Below, in pieces: positions 42,600 through 52,178 of a stretch of 64,000 nucleotides of DNA. How positions within the stretch are numbered: position 1 is the first letter of the stretch; each line of letters begins with the position of its first letter. The notes beneath the pieces are model-generated. The model saw only the letters and a program-made list of their open reading frames with translations. It was not told where the DNA came from and searched no databases. Location of the stretch: positions 2,217,771-2,281,770 of the forward strand of contig CP015195.1 of the NCBI GenBank assembly GCA_012221805.1, given 5' to 3'. The DNA is from Pasteurellaceae bacterium RH1A (GTDB lineage: Bacteria; Pseudomonadota; Gammaproteobacteria; Enterobacterales; Pasteurellaceae). The translations under genes were made by a program, and so were the position numbers.

Positions 42600-44030
42600 A
42601 TGGTCAAACATTTCCAAGATAAGGTGAGAAAAATTATCCCTGAAATGCGGCGGGTTCAGCAGATCCACTTTGTGGGGATCGGCGGGGCAGGCATGAGCGG
42701 CATTGCTGAAATCCTGCTCAACGAGGGCTATGCTATTTCAGGATCGGACATTGCCGAAAGCCCCGTAACCCAACGTTTGGTCAATGCCGGGGCCAAGGTT
42801 TTTATCGGCCACCAAGCGGACAATATCGCAGGCGCCAGTGTGGTGGTGGTTTCTAGTGCCATTAACCACGAAAACCCAGAAGTGGCCTCTGCCCTGGAAA
42901 AGCGAATCCCAGTGATTCAGCGTGCCCAAATGCTGGCTGAAATCATGCGTTTCCGCCACGGCATTGCGGTGGCCGGCACCCACGGCAAGACCACAACGAC
43001 TGCCATGATTTCCATGATCTACACCCAGGCCAAGCTTGACCCAACCTTTGTAAATGGCGGCTTGGTTAAATCCGCTGGCAAAAATGCCTACCTAGGGGCC
43101 AGCCGTTACCTAATTGCCGAAGCAGACGAAAGCGATGCCTCCTTCTTGCACCTGCAACCGATGGTGTCGGTAGTCACCAATATCGAACCCGACCATATGG
43201 AAACCTACGGTGGTGACTTTGAGAAGATGAAGGACACCTATGTTAAGTTCCTGCATAACCTGCCCTTCTATGGTTTAGCGGTGATGTGTGCTGATGATGA
43301 GGTGCTGATGGAATTAGTGCCTAGGGTTGGTCGTCAGGTTTTGACCTATGGCTTTAGCCAGCAGGCCGATTATCGGATTGAGAACTACGAGCAAACTGGC
43401 TTCCAGGGCCACTATACCGTGATCTGCCCTAATGGCGAGCGGATTGATGTTTTACTCAACGTGCCGGGTAAACATAATGCCCTTAATGCTACAGCTGCAC
43501 TTGCTGTGGCCAAGGAAGAGGGGATTGAAAACGAGGCCATTTTAGCGGCCTTGGCTGATTTCCAAGGGGCGGGCAGACGCTTTGATCAGTTGGGCGAATT
43601 TATCCGCCCTAACGGCAAGGTGCGTTTGGTGGACGACTACGGCCACCACCCAACCGAGGTGGATGTGACCATCAAGGCCGCCCGTCAAGGCTGGGAAGGC
43701 AAGCGGATTGTGATGATCTTCCAACCCCACCGCTATTCCCGCACCCGTGATCTTTTTGATGACTTCGTGCAGGTTCTCTCCCAAGTGGATAGCCTGATTA
43801 TGTTGGATGTCTATGCCGCAGGCGAAGCCCCGATTGTGGGGGCGGACAGTAAGGCTCTGTGCCGTTCTATCCGTAACCTGGGTAAGATAGATCCGATTTT
43901 AGTGTCGGATACGGAACAATTAGGCGAAGTCTTGGATCAAATCATCCAAGACGGCGACCTGATCCTGGCCCAAGGGGCGGGCAGTGTGAGCAAGATTTCC
44001 CGTGGTTTGGCGGAGAGTTGGAAGCACTAA
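42600..44030 (+). CDS. murC: UDP-N-acetylmuramate--L-alanine ligase MurC
   Basis: A 476-residue Mur ligase that adds L-Ala to UDP-MurNAc. [15 protein letters not shown] is the Rossmann-type UDP site, [11 protein letters not shown] (~123-133) the P-loop, and [10 protein letters not shown] and [11 protein letters not shown] the catalytic/metal region. The length is normal. GAAGGAA lies 9 bases upstream of the ATG. It is followed by a palindromic repeat and ddl. Confidence 0.97.
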   Translation: MVKHFQDKVRKIIPEMRRVQQIHFVGIGGAGMSGIAEILLNEGYAISGSDIAESPVTQRLVNAGAKVFIGHQADNIAGASVVVVSSAINHENPEVASALEKRIPVIQRAQMLAEIMRFRHGIAVAGTHGKTTTTAMISMIYTQAKLDPTFVNGGLVKSAGKNAYLGASRYLIAEADESDASFLHLQPMVSVVTNIEPDHMETYGGDFEKMKDTYVKFLHNLPFYGLAVMCADDEVLMELVPRVGRQVLTYGFSQQADYRIENYEQTGFQGHYTVICPNGERIDVLLNVPGKHNALNATAALAVAKEEGIENEAILAALADFQGAGRRFDQLGEFIRPNGKVRLVDDYGHHPTEVDVTIKAARQGWEGKRIVMIFQPHRYSRTRDLFDDFVQVLSQVDSLIMLDVYAAGEAPIVGADSKALCRSIRNLGKIDPILVSDTEQLGEVLDQIIQDGDLILAQGAGSVSKISRGLAESWKH

Positions 44031-44050
44031 GGCTTTCATTCGGAGTCTTA

Positions 44051-44126
44051 GTAGGGACGCACTGCGTGCGTCCGCAAACATCTTCACAACATAGATATCG
44101 CACGGACGCATGCAATGCGTCCCTAC
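44051..44126. repeat. GTAGGG-type palindromic repeat between murC and ddl
   Basis: GTAGGGACGCACTGCGTGCG (from 44051) and its inverse ending GCGTCCCTAC (to 44126) are 24-bp near-perfect arms around ~28 bp. The ends match those of the elements at 14637 and 32794. It stands between two essential genes of one series. Confidence 0.88.
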
Positions 44127-44151
44127 AATATATCAAGGAATATATAAGATA

Positions 44152-45063
44152 ATGACCATCAAAAACGAAAAAATCGCCGTCCTCTTTGGCGGGGTGTCGG
44201 CAGAGCGGGAAGTGTCGCTCAATTCTGGGGCGGCTGTGCTAGAGGCCCTCAAAAGCCAGGGCTATAATGTAGAAGGCATCGACACCAAGGACTTTCCTAT
44301 TGAAAAACTCAAAGAACGGGGCATCCAGCGGGTCTTTAATATCTTACACGGCGGCATTGGCGAAAATGGCGTGCTGCAAGGGGCTTTGGAACAACAGGGG
44401 ATTCCCTACACGGGCTGTGGCGTGATGGCTTCTGCTATTACTTTAGACAAATTCCGCACCAAGCTCTTGTGGAAGGCTGTCGGCCTGCCAACGGCTGACA
44501 TGGTGGTGATTCGCCGTGGGCAAGTGGTGGATTCTGAGGCTATTCTTGCAAAATTAGGCCTGCCAGTCTTTGTGAAACCGTCTAGCGAAGGATCCAGTGT
44601 CGGGGTCAGCAAGGTTAAGACGGCCGAAGCCCTGTTACCTGCCATTGAAGAAGCCCTCAAACATGATGAGATCGTTTTGGTGGAAGAAAATTTATCGGGC
44701 AAGGAATACTCCGTGCCGGTCTTAGATGGCCAGGTGCTGCCTGCGGTGCAGATTATTCCTGAAGGGGAGTTCTACGACTATCATGCCAAATATATTTCAG
44801 ACAATACCCAATATGTCTGCCCGGCCCTGAGCGATGAACGCCAGGCCCAGGTAGCGGAATTAGTCAAAGCGGCCTACGATGTGGTGGGTTGCCGGGGTTG
44901 GAGCCGGATTGATGTGATGGAAAATGGCAAGGGCGAGTTCAACCTGGTTGAAGTCAATACCTGCCCAGGCATGACCAGCCACAGTATCTTTCCTAAATCA
45001 GCCGCCCAGGTGGGCTATTCCTTTGAAGCTTTAGTGGCTAAGGTCTTGGAGTTAAGTGCCTAA
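44152..45063 (+). CDS. ddl: D-alanine--D-alanine ligase
   Basis: About 303 residues from ATG 44152, preferred over an upstream start at 44110 that lies in the repeat; AAGGAA precedes it. An ATP-grasp enzyme that makes D-Ala-D-Ala for the muropeptide. [20 protein letters not shown] is the N-terminal signature, [12 protein letters not shown] follows, and [15 protein letters not shown] and [13 protein letters not shown] are the ATP and Mg sites. Its position between murC and ftsQ indicates DdlB. The stop overlaps the ftsQ start (TAATG). Confidence 0.96.
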   Translation: MTIKNEKIAVLFGGVSAEREVSLNSGAAVLEALKSQGYNVEGIDTKDFPIEKLKERGIQRVFNILHGGIGENGVLQGALEQQGIPYTGCGVMASAITLDKFRTKLLWKAVGLPTADMVVIRRGQVVDSEAILAKLGLPVFVKPSSEGSSVGVSKVKTAEALLPAIEEALKHDEIVLVEENLSGKEYSVPVLDGQVLPAVQIIPEGEFYDYHAKYISDNTQYVCPALSDERQAQVAELVKAAYDVVGCRGWSRIDVMENGKGEFNLVEVNTCPGMTSHSIFPKSAAQVGYSFEALVAKVLELSA

Positions 45064-45845
45064 TGTTTGGTCGTAAGAAACAGCCCGCTGCCGTTAAACG
45101 CAGAACCAGCCTGGATCAGCCCAAGCGATCCATTTCTTGGCTGGCCTTTGTGAAGCCGCTTCTGGCCTTATGTGGGGTGCTTCTGGGTTATTCTCTTTAT
45201 AGCAACTGGCAAGCGGTGCTGGAAAGTTTCGACCGCACACCCATTCGGGCCTATGCCCTAACCCATAAAACCCAGTTTACCACCAATGCCGATATTCGGG
45301 AGTTTTTGGCGGCAGAACCAGCACTCAAAGGCTATTTTGGGCAGAATATTGATGAGGTGGAGCAAAAATTACAGGCCATTCCCTGGGTTAAGGCCGTGGT
45401 GGCTCGTAAGCTCTGGCCAGACAGGCTAAGCCTTACCCTCTTTGAATACCAGCCTGTGGCCGTGTGGAACGACAACCATTTTGTCTCCAGCCAGGGCGAG
45501 GTTTTTACCCTGCCGGCCAATCGAGCCAGCAAGGAAGGCCTGCCCATCCTTTATGGGCCTGATTCTGAGGGCAAACGGGTGCTAGAAGCCTGGACAAAAA
45601 TCAAGGCGGATTTGACCTCCCGCCATCTTGGGTTAAAATCGGTTGCCATTGATAACCGAGGCTCTTGGAGCATTACCCTAGATAATAATGTTCAGCTCCG
45701 CTTAGGACGGGGTGAATGGACACCGAAAATTGACCGTTTTGTGGCCATTTTTCCCCATATTTCTGTGCCCGAAAACAAGCGTTTAGCCTATGTGGACTTA
45801 CGCTATGAACACGGGGCAGCGGTTGGTTTTGGCCCTCAATTTTAA
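45063..45845 (+). CDS. ftsQ: Cell division protein FtsQ
   Basis: A 260-residue bitopic divisome protein. A basic cytosolic tail with KRRTSLDQPKRS is followed by one membrane helix (FVKPLLALCGVLLGYSLY, ~30-47) and a POTRA-like domain (FDRTPIRAYALTHKTQFTTN .. IDEVEQKLQAIPWVKAVVAR) and then the beta domain (LSLTLFEYQPVAVWND). It links FtsA/FtsK to FtsB/FtsL at the division site. Overlaps ddl by one base. Twenty-four bases separate it from the ftsA start. Confidence 0.94.
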   Translation: MFGRKKQPAAVKRRTSLDQPKRSISWLAFVKPLLALCGVLLGYSLYSNWQAVLESFDRTPIRAYALTHKTQFTTNADIREFLAAEPALKGYFGQNIDEVEQKLQAIPWVKAVVARKLWPDRLSLTLFEYQPVAVWNDNHFVSSQGEVFTLPANRASKEGLPILYGPDSEGKRVLEAWTKIKADLTSRHLGLKSVAIDNRGSWSITLDNNVQLRLGRGEWTPKIDRFVAIFPHISVPENKRLAYVDLRYEHGAAVGFGPQF

Positions 45846-45869
45846 CCATAAGAGATAAGAATAGAGAAG

Positions 45870-47134
45870 ATGTCGAATGTTGCAGAATCCAGAATTGGAG
45901 TAAGTTTAGAAGTCGGTTCCTCCAAGGTGATTGCCGTGGTGGGCGAGGTTTTGCCTGATGCGGTGGTCAATGTCTTGGGGTGGGTGTTAGCCCAACCAAG
46001 GGTATTGAGCGAGGCAGCGTGATTGATTTGGATGCGGTGGTCAATTCCATTCGCCATGCCATTGAACAGGCCGAGTCCATGTCGGATTACGAAATTAGCC
46101 ACGTTACCCTGTCCATCACAGGCCAGCATATCCGCACGGTTAATCGCAGCACCTCCCTGCCGCTGCAAAATGGCGAGGTGACCTATGACGATCTTGAAGA
46201 AGCTATTCAGCGGGTAAAAAACATCAAGTTTTCCGATGGGTCGGAAGTCCTGCACGTTATTCCACAAGAATATATGGTGGACAACCTGCCCCGCACCAAA
46301 AACCCCCTCCACTTGCAGGGCATGGACTTGCACACCCAGGTTCACCTCATTACCTGCCATAAGGATTGGCTGACCAACCTAGAGCGGGCGGTGGAACGCA
46401 GCAAACTCAAGATTGAACGTACGGTCTTCTCTGGCCTGGCTTCGGCTTACTCGGTGCTGACCGAGGAAGAAAAGGAGCTGGGGGTTTGTTTGATTGATAT
46501 TGGCGGCGGCACCATGGACATTTGTGTTTATACGGGCGGCGCCCTGCGTTATAGCAAGGTGATTCCCTTTGGTGGGAACGATATTACCGAATACATTGTC
46601 CAAATGTTCGCAACCTCCCGCAATGAAGCCGAAAACATCAAGGTTCGCCATGCCAGTGCCATTTCCCCGCCAACCTTTGCAGCGGATAAGAAAATTGAAA
46701 TGGCAGGCCTGGGGGGGCGTGCCACCCGCACCTTTACCAAGACACAGCTTGCCAGCACCACGGCCAAGTGTTATAACGATTTATTGCAGGTCGTACAACA
46801 AGATTTGAATCAATGCAAGCTAGAATTGACCCGAAATGGCATAAAATCTGATTTAATTGCAGGAATTGTGCTTACAGGTGGTGGTTCAGAAGTGCAAGAT
46901 ATTGTAGAATGTGCAAAATCTGTCTTTGGGGCACAGGTGCGCGTTGGAAGCCCGCTTAATATTAAGGGGCTAACAGATTATGTTAATAAACCCAAATATG
47001 CAACCGCATTAGGTTTATTGCAGTATAGTTATTTGGCTGATAGTGATGTTTCTACCTACCAAACGCCTAAACCTGTAGGACACGCATTGGATTTTACCAA
47101 AAAAATCGTGCGTTGGATAAAATCAAATTTCTAA
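45870..47134 (+). CDS. ftsA: Cell division protein FtsA, frameshifted as sequenced
   Basis: FtsA is the actin-like membrane tether of FtsZ. From ATG 45870 (after AGAGAAG) the frame reads MSNVAESRIGVSLEVGSSKV and then VVNVLG, the expected N-terminus with its phosphate loop, but then runs to a stop at about 46020. The rest, VGVSPTKGIERGSVIDLDAV onward to 47134, is in another frame. One extra G in TTGGGGTGGG (45974-45983) would join them as VNVLGVGVSPTKG. Later motifs are intact: DIGGGTMDICVYTGGALRYS and VLTGGGSEVQD. FtsA is normally essential, so a base-calling error in the G-run is the simplest explanation. A GTG start at 45980 would drop the phosphate loop. Confidence 0.9.
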
Positions 47135-47184
47135 AATGGACACAAGAGTGCGAGTTTGGTGCTTGCACGAAGGGAGAATAAATA

Positions 47185-48411
47185 ATGTTTGAACCTGTTT
47201 ATGAAACAACCCCTGATGCAATCATCAAAGTTATCGGTGTAGGCGGTGGCGGCGGTAATGCCCTCAATCACATGGTGGATGCCAACAATGATATGGGTGG
47301 CGTGGAGTTTTTCTCTGTTAATACCGATGCCCAGGTTTTGCGTAACAGTGCGGTACGCCAAACCGTTCAAATCGGTGCCTCTATTACCAAGGGTTTAGGT
47401 GCAGGTGCTAACCCGAATGTGGGCCGCCAAGCTGCAGAAGAAGACCGTGAAGCCCTCACCAATATGTTGGCGGGTGCAGACATGGTCTTTATCTCCGCAG
47501 GTATGGGCGGCGGCACGGGGACAGGTGCAGCGCCAGTGATTGCCGATATTGCCAAAAATGATCACAAGGCCTTAACCGTTGCCATCGTGACCAAGCCCTT
47601 CCGTTTTGAAGGGGCCAAGCGTATGAATTACGCCGAGCAAGGCATTCAGGAGCTTTCTAAGCACGTTGATTCTCTCATCATTATCCCAAATGACAAGCTC
47701 TTAAAGGTTCTACCAAAGAACACCAAAATGACCGATGCCTTTAATGCGGCCAACGATATTTTACGCAATGCGGTCTTGGGCATTACCGATATGATCACCT
47801 CCCCAGGCCTGATTAACGTGGACTTTGCGGATGTGAAAACCGTTATGTCTGAAATGGGCCGTGCCATGATGGGAACAGGCCTAGCAGAAGGCGATGACCG
47901 TGCAGAGCGTGCAGCCCAAGAAGCGGTAGCCAGCCCACTCTTGGAAGATGTGGATTTATCAGGTGCCAAAGGTATTCTTGTTAGTATTTCATCAGGCTTG
48001 GATATTGAATTATCTGAAGTTGATACCATTATGGCCCATATTCAGCAATTTGCCGCAGAAGATGCTACCATTGTATTTGGTACTTCAGTTTACCCAGAAA
48101 TGGAAGGCAGTGTGCGTGTCACGCTAGTTGCAACAGGCATTGGCATGAACGAGCCTGTGCAAGTGGCTAAGGTGCCGCCACGCCCAATGCAGCCTACACA
48201 CCAAGATCCTCCGATTAATCGCCCAGGCTTTTTAAATGAAAGCGGTGGTTATGCAGCCCAACATCAGGCTGAACCACAACCTGTTCAACAATCTTACGGT
48301 GGATACGGCCAGCCTGTTCAACAGCAACAACCTGCCGCTCGCCCACAATCGGTTGATTCAGGCAACCTATTTAGCCCAAGCAGCATTCCGGGCTTTATGA
48401 AAAATCGCTAA
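47185..48411 (+). CDS. ftsZ: Cell division GTPase FtsZ
   Basis: A 408-residue tubulin-like GTPase that forms the Z ring. KVIGVGGGGGNALNHMVD begins the nucleotide site, AGMGGGTGTGAAPV (~104-117) is the tubulin signature, and NVDFADVKTVM carries the T7-loop region. A flexible Gln/Pro-rich linker (~320-395) ends in the conserved tail SSIPGFMKNR that binds FtsA and ZipA. A good ribosome site (AGGGAGAATAA) precedes the start. Confidence 0.98.
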   Translation: MFEPVYETTPDAIIKVIGVGGGGGNALNHMVDANNDMGGVEFFSVNTDAQVLRNSAVRQTVQIGASITKGLGAGANPNVGRQAAEEDREALTNMLAGADMVFISAGMGGGTGTGAAPVIADIAKNDHKALTVAIVTKPFRFEGAKRMNYAEQGIQELSKHVDSLIIIPNDKLLKVLPKNTKMTDAFNAANDILRNAVLGITDMITSPGLINVDFADVKTVMSEMGRAMMGTGLAEGDDRAERAAQEAVASPLLEDVDLSGAKGILVSISSGLDIELSEVDTIMAHIQQFAAEDATIVFGTSVYPEMEGSVRVTLVATGIGMNEPVQVAKVPPRPMQPTHQDPPINRPGFLNESGGYAAQHQAEPQPVQQSYGGYGQPVQQQQPAARPQSVDSGNLFSPSSIPGFMKNR

Positions 48412-48418
48412 AGCGAAG

Positions 48419-48465
48419 ACAAGCGGGGCAAATTTGCGAAAAATCTGCAAATTCCACCCGCTTGT
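48419..48465. repeat. Inverted uptake-like sequences between ftsZ and lpxC
   Basis: ACAAGCGGG (48419-48427) faces CCCGCTTGT (48457-48465) with TTTGCGAAAAATCTGCAAA between them. It is an imperfect uptake-sequence pair that forms a hairpin. No T-run follows on the plus strand, so it is not a strong terminator, and lpxC starts 12 bp later. Confidence 0.7.
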
Positions 48466-48476
48466 GAGGTAAGTAT

Positions 48477-49397
48477 ATGATTAAACAAAGAACACTCAAG
48501 CAAAGCACCAAGGTGACTGGCATTGGCCTTCATAGTGGCAAGAAAGTGACCCTGACTTTGCGCCCAGCTCCAGCCAACACCGGCATCATCTATGCCCGCA
48601 CGGATTTAGACCCAGCGGTCTATTTCCCTGCCAGTGCCGAGTCCATTCGGGACACCCAGCTCTGCACCTGTATGATCAACGATGATGGCGTGCGGATTTC
48701 CACGGTTGAGCACCTTAACGCAGCCATGTCTGCCCTAGGTCTAGACAACCTGATTGTGGAAGTGGATGCCCCTGAAATCCCGATTATGGACGGCAGCTCC
48801 AGCCCTTTCATCTATCTTTTATTAGATGCAGGCATTGAAGAGCAAAATGCAGCCAAGAAATTCATCCGCATTAAAGAAACCGTGCGGGTGGAAGAGGGCG
48901 ACAAATGGGCAGAAATCAAGCCTTATAGCCAAGGCCTCAAATTGGATTTCACCATTGATTTCACCCACCCCATGATCAGCAAGAATGTGCGCAACTACAA
49001 GTTGGAGCTTTCCCCAGAAAACTTTATCCAGCACCTAAGCCGTGCCAGAACCTTCACTTTCATGAAGGATGTGGAATACCTCCAATCCATCGGCCTGGCC
49101 TTAGGCGGAAGCCTGGACAATGCCATTGTGTTGGATGAATACCGCATTCTTAACGAAGACGGCCTACGCTTTAAGGACGAGCTAGTCCGCCACAAAATGC
49201 TAGATGCCATCGGCGATCTCTTTATGTGTGGCTACAATATTATCGGCGACTTCACCGCCTATAAATCAGGCCACGGCCTTAACAACAAGCTCCTGCGTGC
49301 CATTCTAGCCAATGAAAAGGCCTGGGAATTTGTGACCTTTGAAGAAAAAGAGGCCGCTCCACAAGGCTATCGTATTCAGCAAGAAATTTATATCTAG
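48477..49397 (+). CDS. lpxC: UDP-3-O-acyl-N-acetylglucosamine deacetylase LpxC
   Basis: A 306-residue zinc enzyme that catalyses the first committed step of lipid A synthesis; length as in E. coli (305). The zinc ligands are seen in [10 protein letters not shown] (His ~79) and [11 protein letters not shown] (His and Asp ~238/242). [14 protein letters not shown] holds the catalytic His. [20 protein letters not shown] is the conserved N-terminus. It is last in the dcw series, and a bidirectional terminator follows. Confidence 0.97.
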   Translation: MIKQRTLKQSTKVTGIGLHSGKKVTLTLRPAPANTGIIYARTDLDPAVYFPASAESIRDTQLCTCMINDDGVRISTVEHLNAAMSALGLDNLIVEVDAPEIPIMDGSSSPFIYLLLDAGIEEQNAAKKFIRIKETVRVEEGDKWAEIKPYSQGLKLDFTIDFTHPMISKNVRNYKLELSPENFIQHLSRARTFTFMKDVEYLQSIGLALGGSLDNAIVLDEYRILNEDGLRFKDELVRHKMLDAIGDLFMCGYNIIGDFTAYKSGHGLNNKLLRAILANEKAWEFVTFEEKEAAPQGYRIQQEIYI

Positions 49398-49412
49398 TTT
49401 GAAGATAATTAA

Positions 49413-49440
49413 AAAAGGGAAATCTAACGATTTCCCTTTT
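49413..49440. terminator. Bidirectional terminator between lpxC and the symporter gene
   Basis: AAAAGGGAAATC and GATTTCCCTTTT form a 12-bp stem with a TAAC loop and T-runs on both strands. It ends lpxC on the plus strand and the AGCS gene on the minus strand. Confidence 0.9.
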
Positions 49441-49444
49441 TGTT

Positions 49445-50809
49445 TTATACCAATCCCTTCTTTAACCGCTCAAAATAATTCTTGGTTTCCTCAATCACCA
49501 CGCCACGCAGGGCCACCAAGGCCACCAGGTTTGGGAAGGCCATAAGGCCGTTTACAATGTCCGCCAAGGTCCAAATGGTATTCAAATGAATAAAGGGCGC
49601 AGCGGCGATTAGGCCAATAAAGACCATGCGGTAGAACTTTATGCCCCGGGTTTTGCCGCCTGTGAGATAAACAAAGCAACGCTCCCCGTAATAGCACCAG
49701 CCCAGAATGGTGGTAAAGGCAAAGAAAATCAGGCCTAGGGTCACAGCAATAGCCCCCCAGTTGCTGCTCAGGCCCTGGGAAAAGGCCAGATTGGTAATGG
49801 CAGCCCCTTGTACACTGCCCTTCCAGGCACCTGTCATCACAATCACCAGGCCTGTCATGGTGCAGACAATAATCGTGTCTAGGAAAGTACCAGTCATAGA
49901 AATCAGGCCCTGGCGGACAGGTTCCTTGGTTTGGGCGGCGGCGGCTGCAATCGGGGCAGAGCCGAGGCCAGACTCATTGGAGAAGATCCCCCGAGCCACG
50001 CCTGACTGAATGGCCTTCATCACGCTAAAGCCCAAGACCCCGCCCAGGGCCGATTGCGGATCAAAGGCAGCGTGTAAGATTAAGCCAACGGTTTCAGGTA
50101 ATTTATCGGCATTTAGCACCAAGATCAGCACTGAAATGCTCACATAGCTAACTGCCATAAAGGGCACAATCACACTGGCAATTTTGGCAATTCGCTGCAC
50201 CCCGCCTAAAATAATCAGGGCAACCAAGAGGGTTAAGATCACCGCACTGGCAACAATGGGCAAGTCAAAGGTATTGTGTAGGGAGTGGGTGATGCCGTTA
50301 ATTTGCGGGAAGGTGCCAATGCCAAAGAGGGCAACCAGTACGCCAAAGAGGGCAAAGAGCTTGGCCAGCCAGCGCCACTTAGGCCCCATACCCAACTCAA
50401 TGTAATACATGGGGCCGCCTGCTATATAGCCGTCCTTATCCTTGGTGCGGAACTTGATGGCCAGCAGGCATTCGGCATATTTGGTGGCCATACCAAAAAG
50501 GGCAATCAGCCACATCCAAAAGAGCGCCCCAGGCCCGCCCGCCTGAATGGCCGTGGCCACGCCCACAATATTGCCGGTGCCGATGGTGGCGGCCAGTGCC
50601 GTGGAAAGGGCGGCAAAGGCGGAAATATCCCCCTTTTGGTTGCTGCCCTTTTCAGGCTTAAACATATAAACAAAGGCACGGGGCAGCTGGAAAACCTGCA
50701 AAAGCCCCAGCCGAAAGGTGTAGTAAACCCCCACACCTGCAAGCAGGATAAGTAGCGGCGGGCCCCAAATAAAGGTATTGATAGCATTAAGAATGGTGTC
50801 GATTGACAT
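49445..50809 (-). CDS. Sodium:alanine/glycine symporter (AGCS family)
   Basis: A 454-residue membrane transporter with about eleven helices. The AGCS signature is seen in ALSTALAATIGTGNIVGVAT (~68-87) and in GVARGIFSNESGLGSAPIAA. It takes up alanine and/or glycine with sodium. A tandem glycine riboswitch lies upstream on the same strand, so glycine is the likely substrate or signal; the riboswitch is now separated from the gene by a 164-bp inverted-repeat element. GAGGAATCATT precedes the ATG. Confidence 0.92.
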   Translation of the reverse strand: MSIDTILNAINTFIWGPPLLILLAGVGVYYTFRLGLLQVFQLPRAFVYMFKPEKGSNQKGDISAFAALSTALAATIGTGNIVGVATAIQAGGPGALFWMWLIALFGMATKYAECLLAIKFRTKDKDGYIAGGPMYYIELGMGPKWRWLAKLFALFGVLVALFGIGTFPQINGITHSLHNTFDLPIVASAVILTLLVALIILGGVQRIAKIASVIVPFMAVSYVSISVLILVLNADKLPETVGLILHAAFDPQSALGGVLGFSVMKAIQSGVARGIFSNESGLGSAPIAAAAAQTKEPVRQGLISMTGTFLDTIIVCTMTGLVIVMTGAWKGSVQGAAITNLAFSQGLSSNWGAIAVTLGLIFFAFTTILGWCYYGERCFVYLTGGKTRGIKFYRMVFIGLIAAAPFIHLNTIWTLADIVNGLMAFPNLVALVALRGVVIEETKNYFERLKKGLV

Positions 50810-50904
50810 AATGATTCCTCGTAAAAACTGCTTACAAGGAAAGAAAAGCGAAGGGCAAGCGGGCAGGCATTTGCAAAATCTTGCAAATTTTCAACCGCTT
50901 GTAG

Positions 50905-51068
50905 TAGGGCGTGTCCTCAATTTTCTTACGGCGGTATTTTCGGCAAAAATTCGCCATCTACTTCGTCAAAAATACTGGCCAACATTTCAATTTGGCTGCG
51001 TTTTTTCCTCGTATCTGTCGTTTTTTGCTCGAAAAACCGACTCGTTTTCAAATTGAGGACACGCCCTA
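50905..51068. mobile_element. 164-bp MITE-like element between riboswitch and symporter
   Basis: TAGGGCGTGTCCTCAATTT (50905-50923) and AAATTGAGGACACGCCCTA (51050-51068) are perfect 19-bp terminal inverted repeats, with TA at both outer ends as in elements that duplicate a TA target. The inside has no complete gene. It ends within ~6 bp of the glycine riboswitch. Confidence 0.88.
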
Positions 51069-51073
51069 AAACT

Positions 51074-51245
51074 TTTCTCCCCTGTCCTTTTGCCTGAGCG
51101 TTTCACGGCCTTGCCGCTTGCGCCTTCGGCGTCCATTTTCCGCACTGCGGAGTGGATCTCTCCAAGGGTTCGTCCAGTAACTGTCCTCGCACTTGCACCT
51201 GAAAGAGTTTACCTCGTCGGTATGGGCTTCCCCATTCTCCAGCTA
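51074..51245 (-). ncRNA. Tandem glycine riboswitch
   Basis: On the minus strand, aptamer 1 runs from GGAGAATGGGG (near 51240) through ACCGACGAGGTAAACTCTTT and CAGGTGCAAGTGCGAGGACAG. Aptamer 2 runs from TTGGAGAGATCCACTCCGC through GCCGAAGGCGCAAG and GAAACGCTCAGGCAAAAGGA to CAGGGGAGA (51074). These are the conserved glycine aptamer cores, and the two-aptamer arrangement with a short linker is typical. A sigma70 promoter is just upstream. In Pasteurellaceae this riboswitch often controls a sodium:alanine/glycine symporter, which is the next gene here. Confidence 0.93.
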
Positions 51246-51284
51246 CCTTCATCCGAACGTGCTTTTTCTCAAAAGCGGGGAGGG

Positions 51285-51312
51285 ATTTTAGCAAGTTTCC
51301 TTATGGGGTCAA
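51285..51312 (-). promoter_or_regulatory. Promoter of the glycine riboswitch transcript
   Basis: On the minus strand TTGACC (51312-51307) and TAAAAT (51290-51285) are 16 bp apart. Transcription would start about 30-40 bases before the first aptamer, as expected for a riboswitch leader. Confidence 0.7.
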
Positions 51313-51490
51313 GAGGAAGGGCAGAAAATCTTGATCAGACGCAAGGGAAGTAAGTAGGCAAAGCCACAGGCTCGCTCTTTGGCTGGAAATAGAGGTTTAC
51401 AAGCGGTGAAATAATGCTAAGATTTTGCAAAATTTGGCTTCAAATCACCCGCTTGCACGGGTCAAAAGTGTTAATTTTGGAGTAACCACG

Positions 51491-52171
51491 ATGCCTTCTC
51501 TTTATGATCAACCCGATATGCTTTCTTATGTTCAAGAGGTCAAGGATTTTTACCTCAATCTCGATCTTAAGCAGATCCAAGCCTCTTATCATGCCTTGGA
51601 TTTTGAAAAGATGGATTGGTTTTATGCACGTTATACTTCATATTATGATTATGCCCATTTATATAATGAGTTGAATGAGATTAAATATAGGGTCTTGAAA
51701 AGTAAAAAAGTTAAGAACCTCTTAGATGCCATTAACCAAAAAATAGATGTTTCTGGGGTGATTGATAATACCCAAATTATTTTCTTCAGTGGCACTGGTA
51801 TTGCCTCCAATACCAATTATATTCCAGCTACAATAAGGATAAAGGAATACTATGTGAATGTAGAGATATCAAAAGATTTATTGGAAGTTAAAAAAATAGT
51901 ATCTGTGTTTAAAAAGTTCATATTAAATGCTGATATAACATTAGATGTTGGTATCGGTGGCGACTATAAAGGAGAAAGAAGTGCTTTAACACTTGATGAA
52001 TATAAAAAGGGTAAAAAATATAAAACCATTAGTGCAAGTAACGATGAAATGTTTTTTAACCCTCATACGCATAAAATCAACAATGAGTATTTTTATGAGT
52101 TTGAGGGTGAAAAATTAAAAAAAATTTATTTTATTGGGAAAGATGGGAGTGAGGTAAGTAGGTATTTTTAA
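51491..52171 (+). CDS. Hypothetical protein, possibly immunity-related
   Basis: A ~226-residue soluble protein. ATG 51491 is chosen over the ORF start at 51425 because TTTTGGAG lies upstream and the first 22 codons of the longer form are made of uptake-sequence DNA. Features: SYVQEVKDFYLNLDLKQIQA (helical), FFSGTGIASNTNYIPATIRI and a C-terminal stretch YEFEGEKLKKIYFIGKDGSE. I recognise no family. The 5' third has ordinary composition, while the rest is AT-rich like the next genes. It faces the minus-strand immunity-like genes across an Rhs fragment. Confidence 0.6.
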   Translation: MPSLYDQPDMLSYVQEVKDFYLNLDLKQIQASYHALDFEKMDWFYARYTSYYDYAHLYNELNEIKYRVLKSKKVKNLLDAINQKIDVSGVIDNTQIIFFSGTGIASNTNYIPATIRIKEYYVNVEISKDLLEVKKIVSVFKKFILNADITLDVGIGGDYKGERSALTLDEYKKGKKYKTISASNDEMFFNPHTHKINNEYFYEFEGEKLKKIYFIGKDGSEVSRYF

Positions 52172-52178
52172 CACTCAC

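Noticed and set aside
50920..51049. Transposase gene inside the 164-bp element
   Set aside because: Only a short open stretch of ~20 codons (FDEVDGEFLPKIPP) exists, too short to call, so the element is treated as non-autonomous.
51425..51490. Longer start for the 51491 gene
   Set aside because: The extra 22 codons run through an uptake-sequence pair without a ribosome site, while ATG 51491 has TTTTGGAG upstream.
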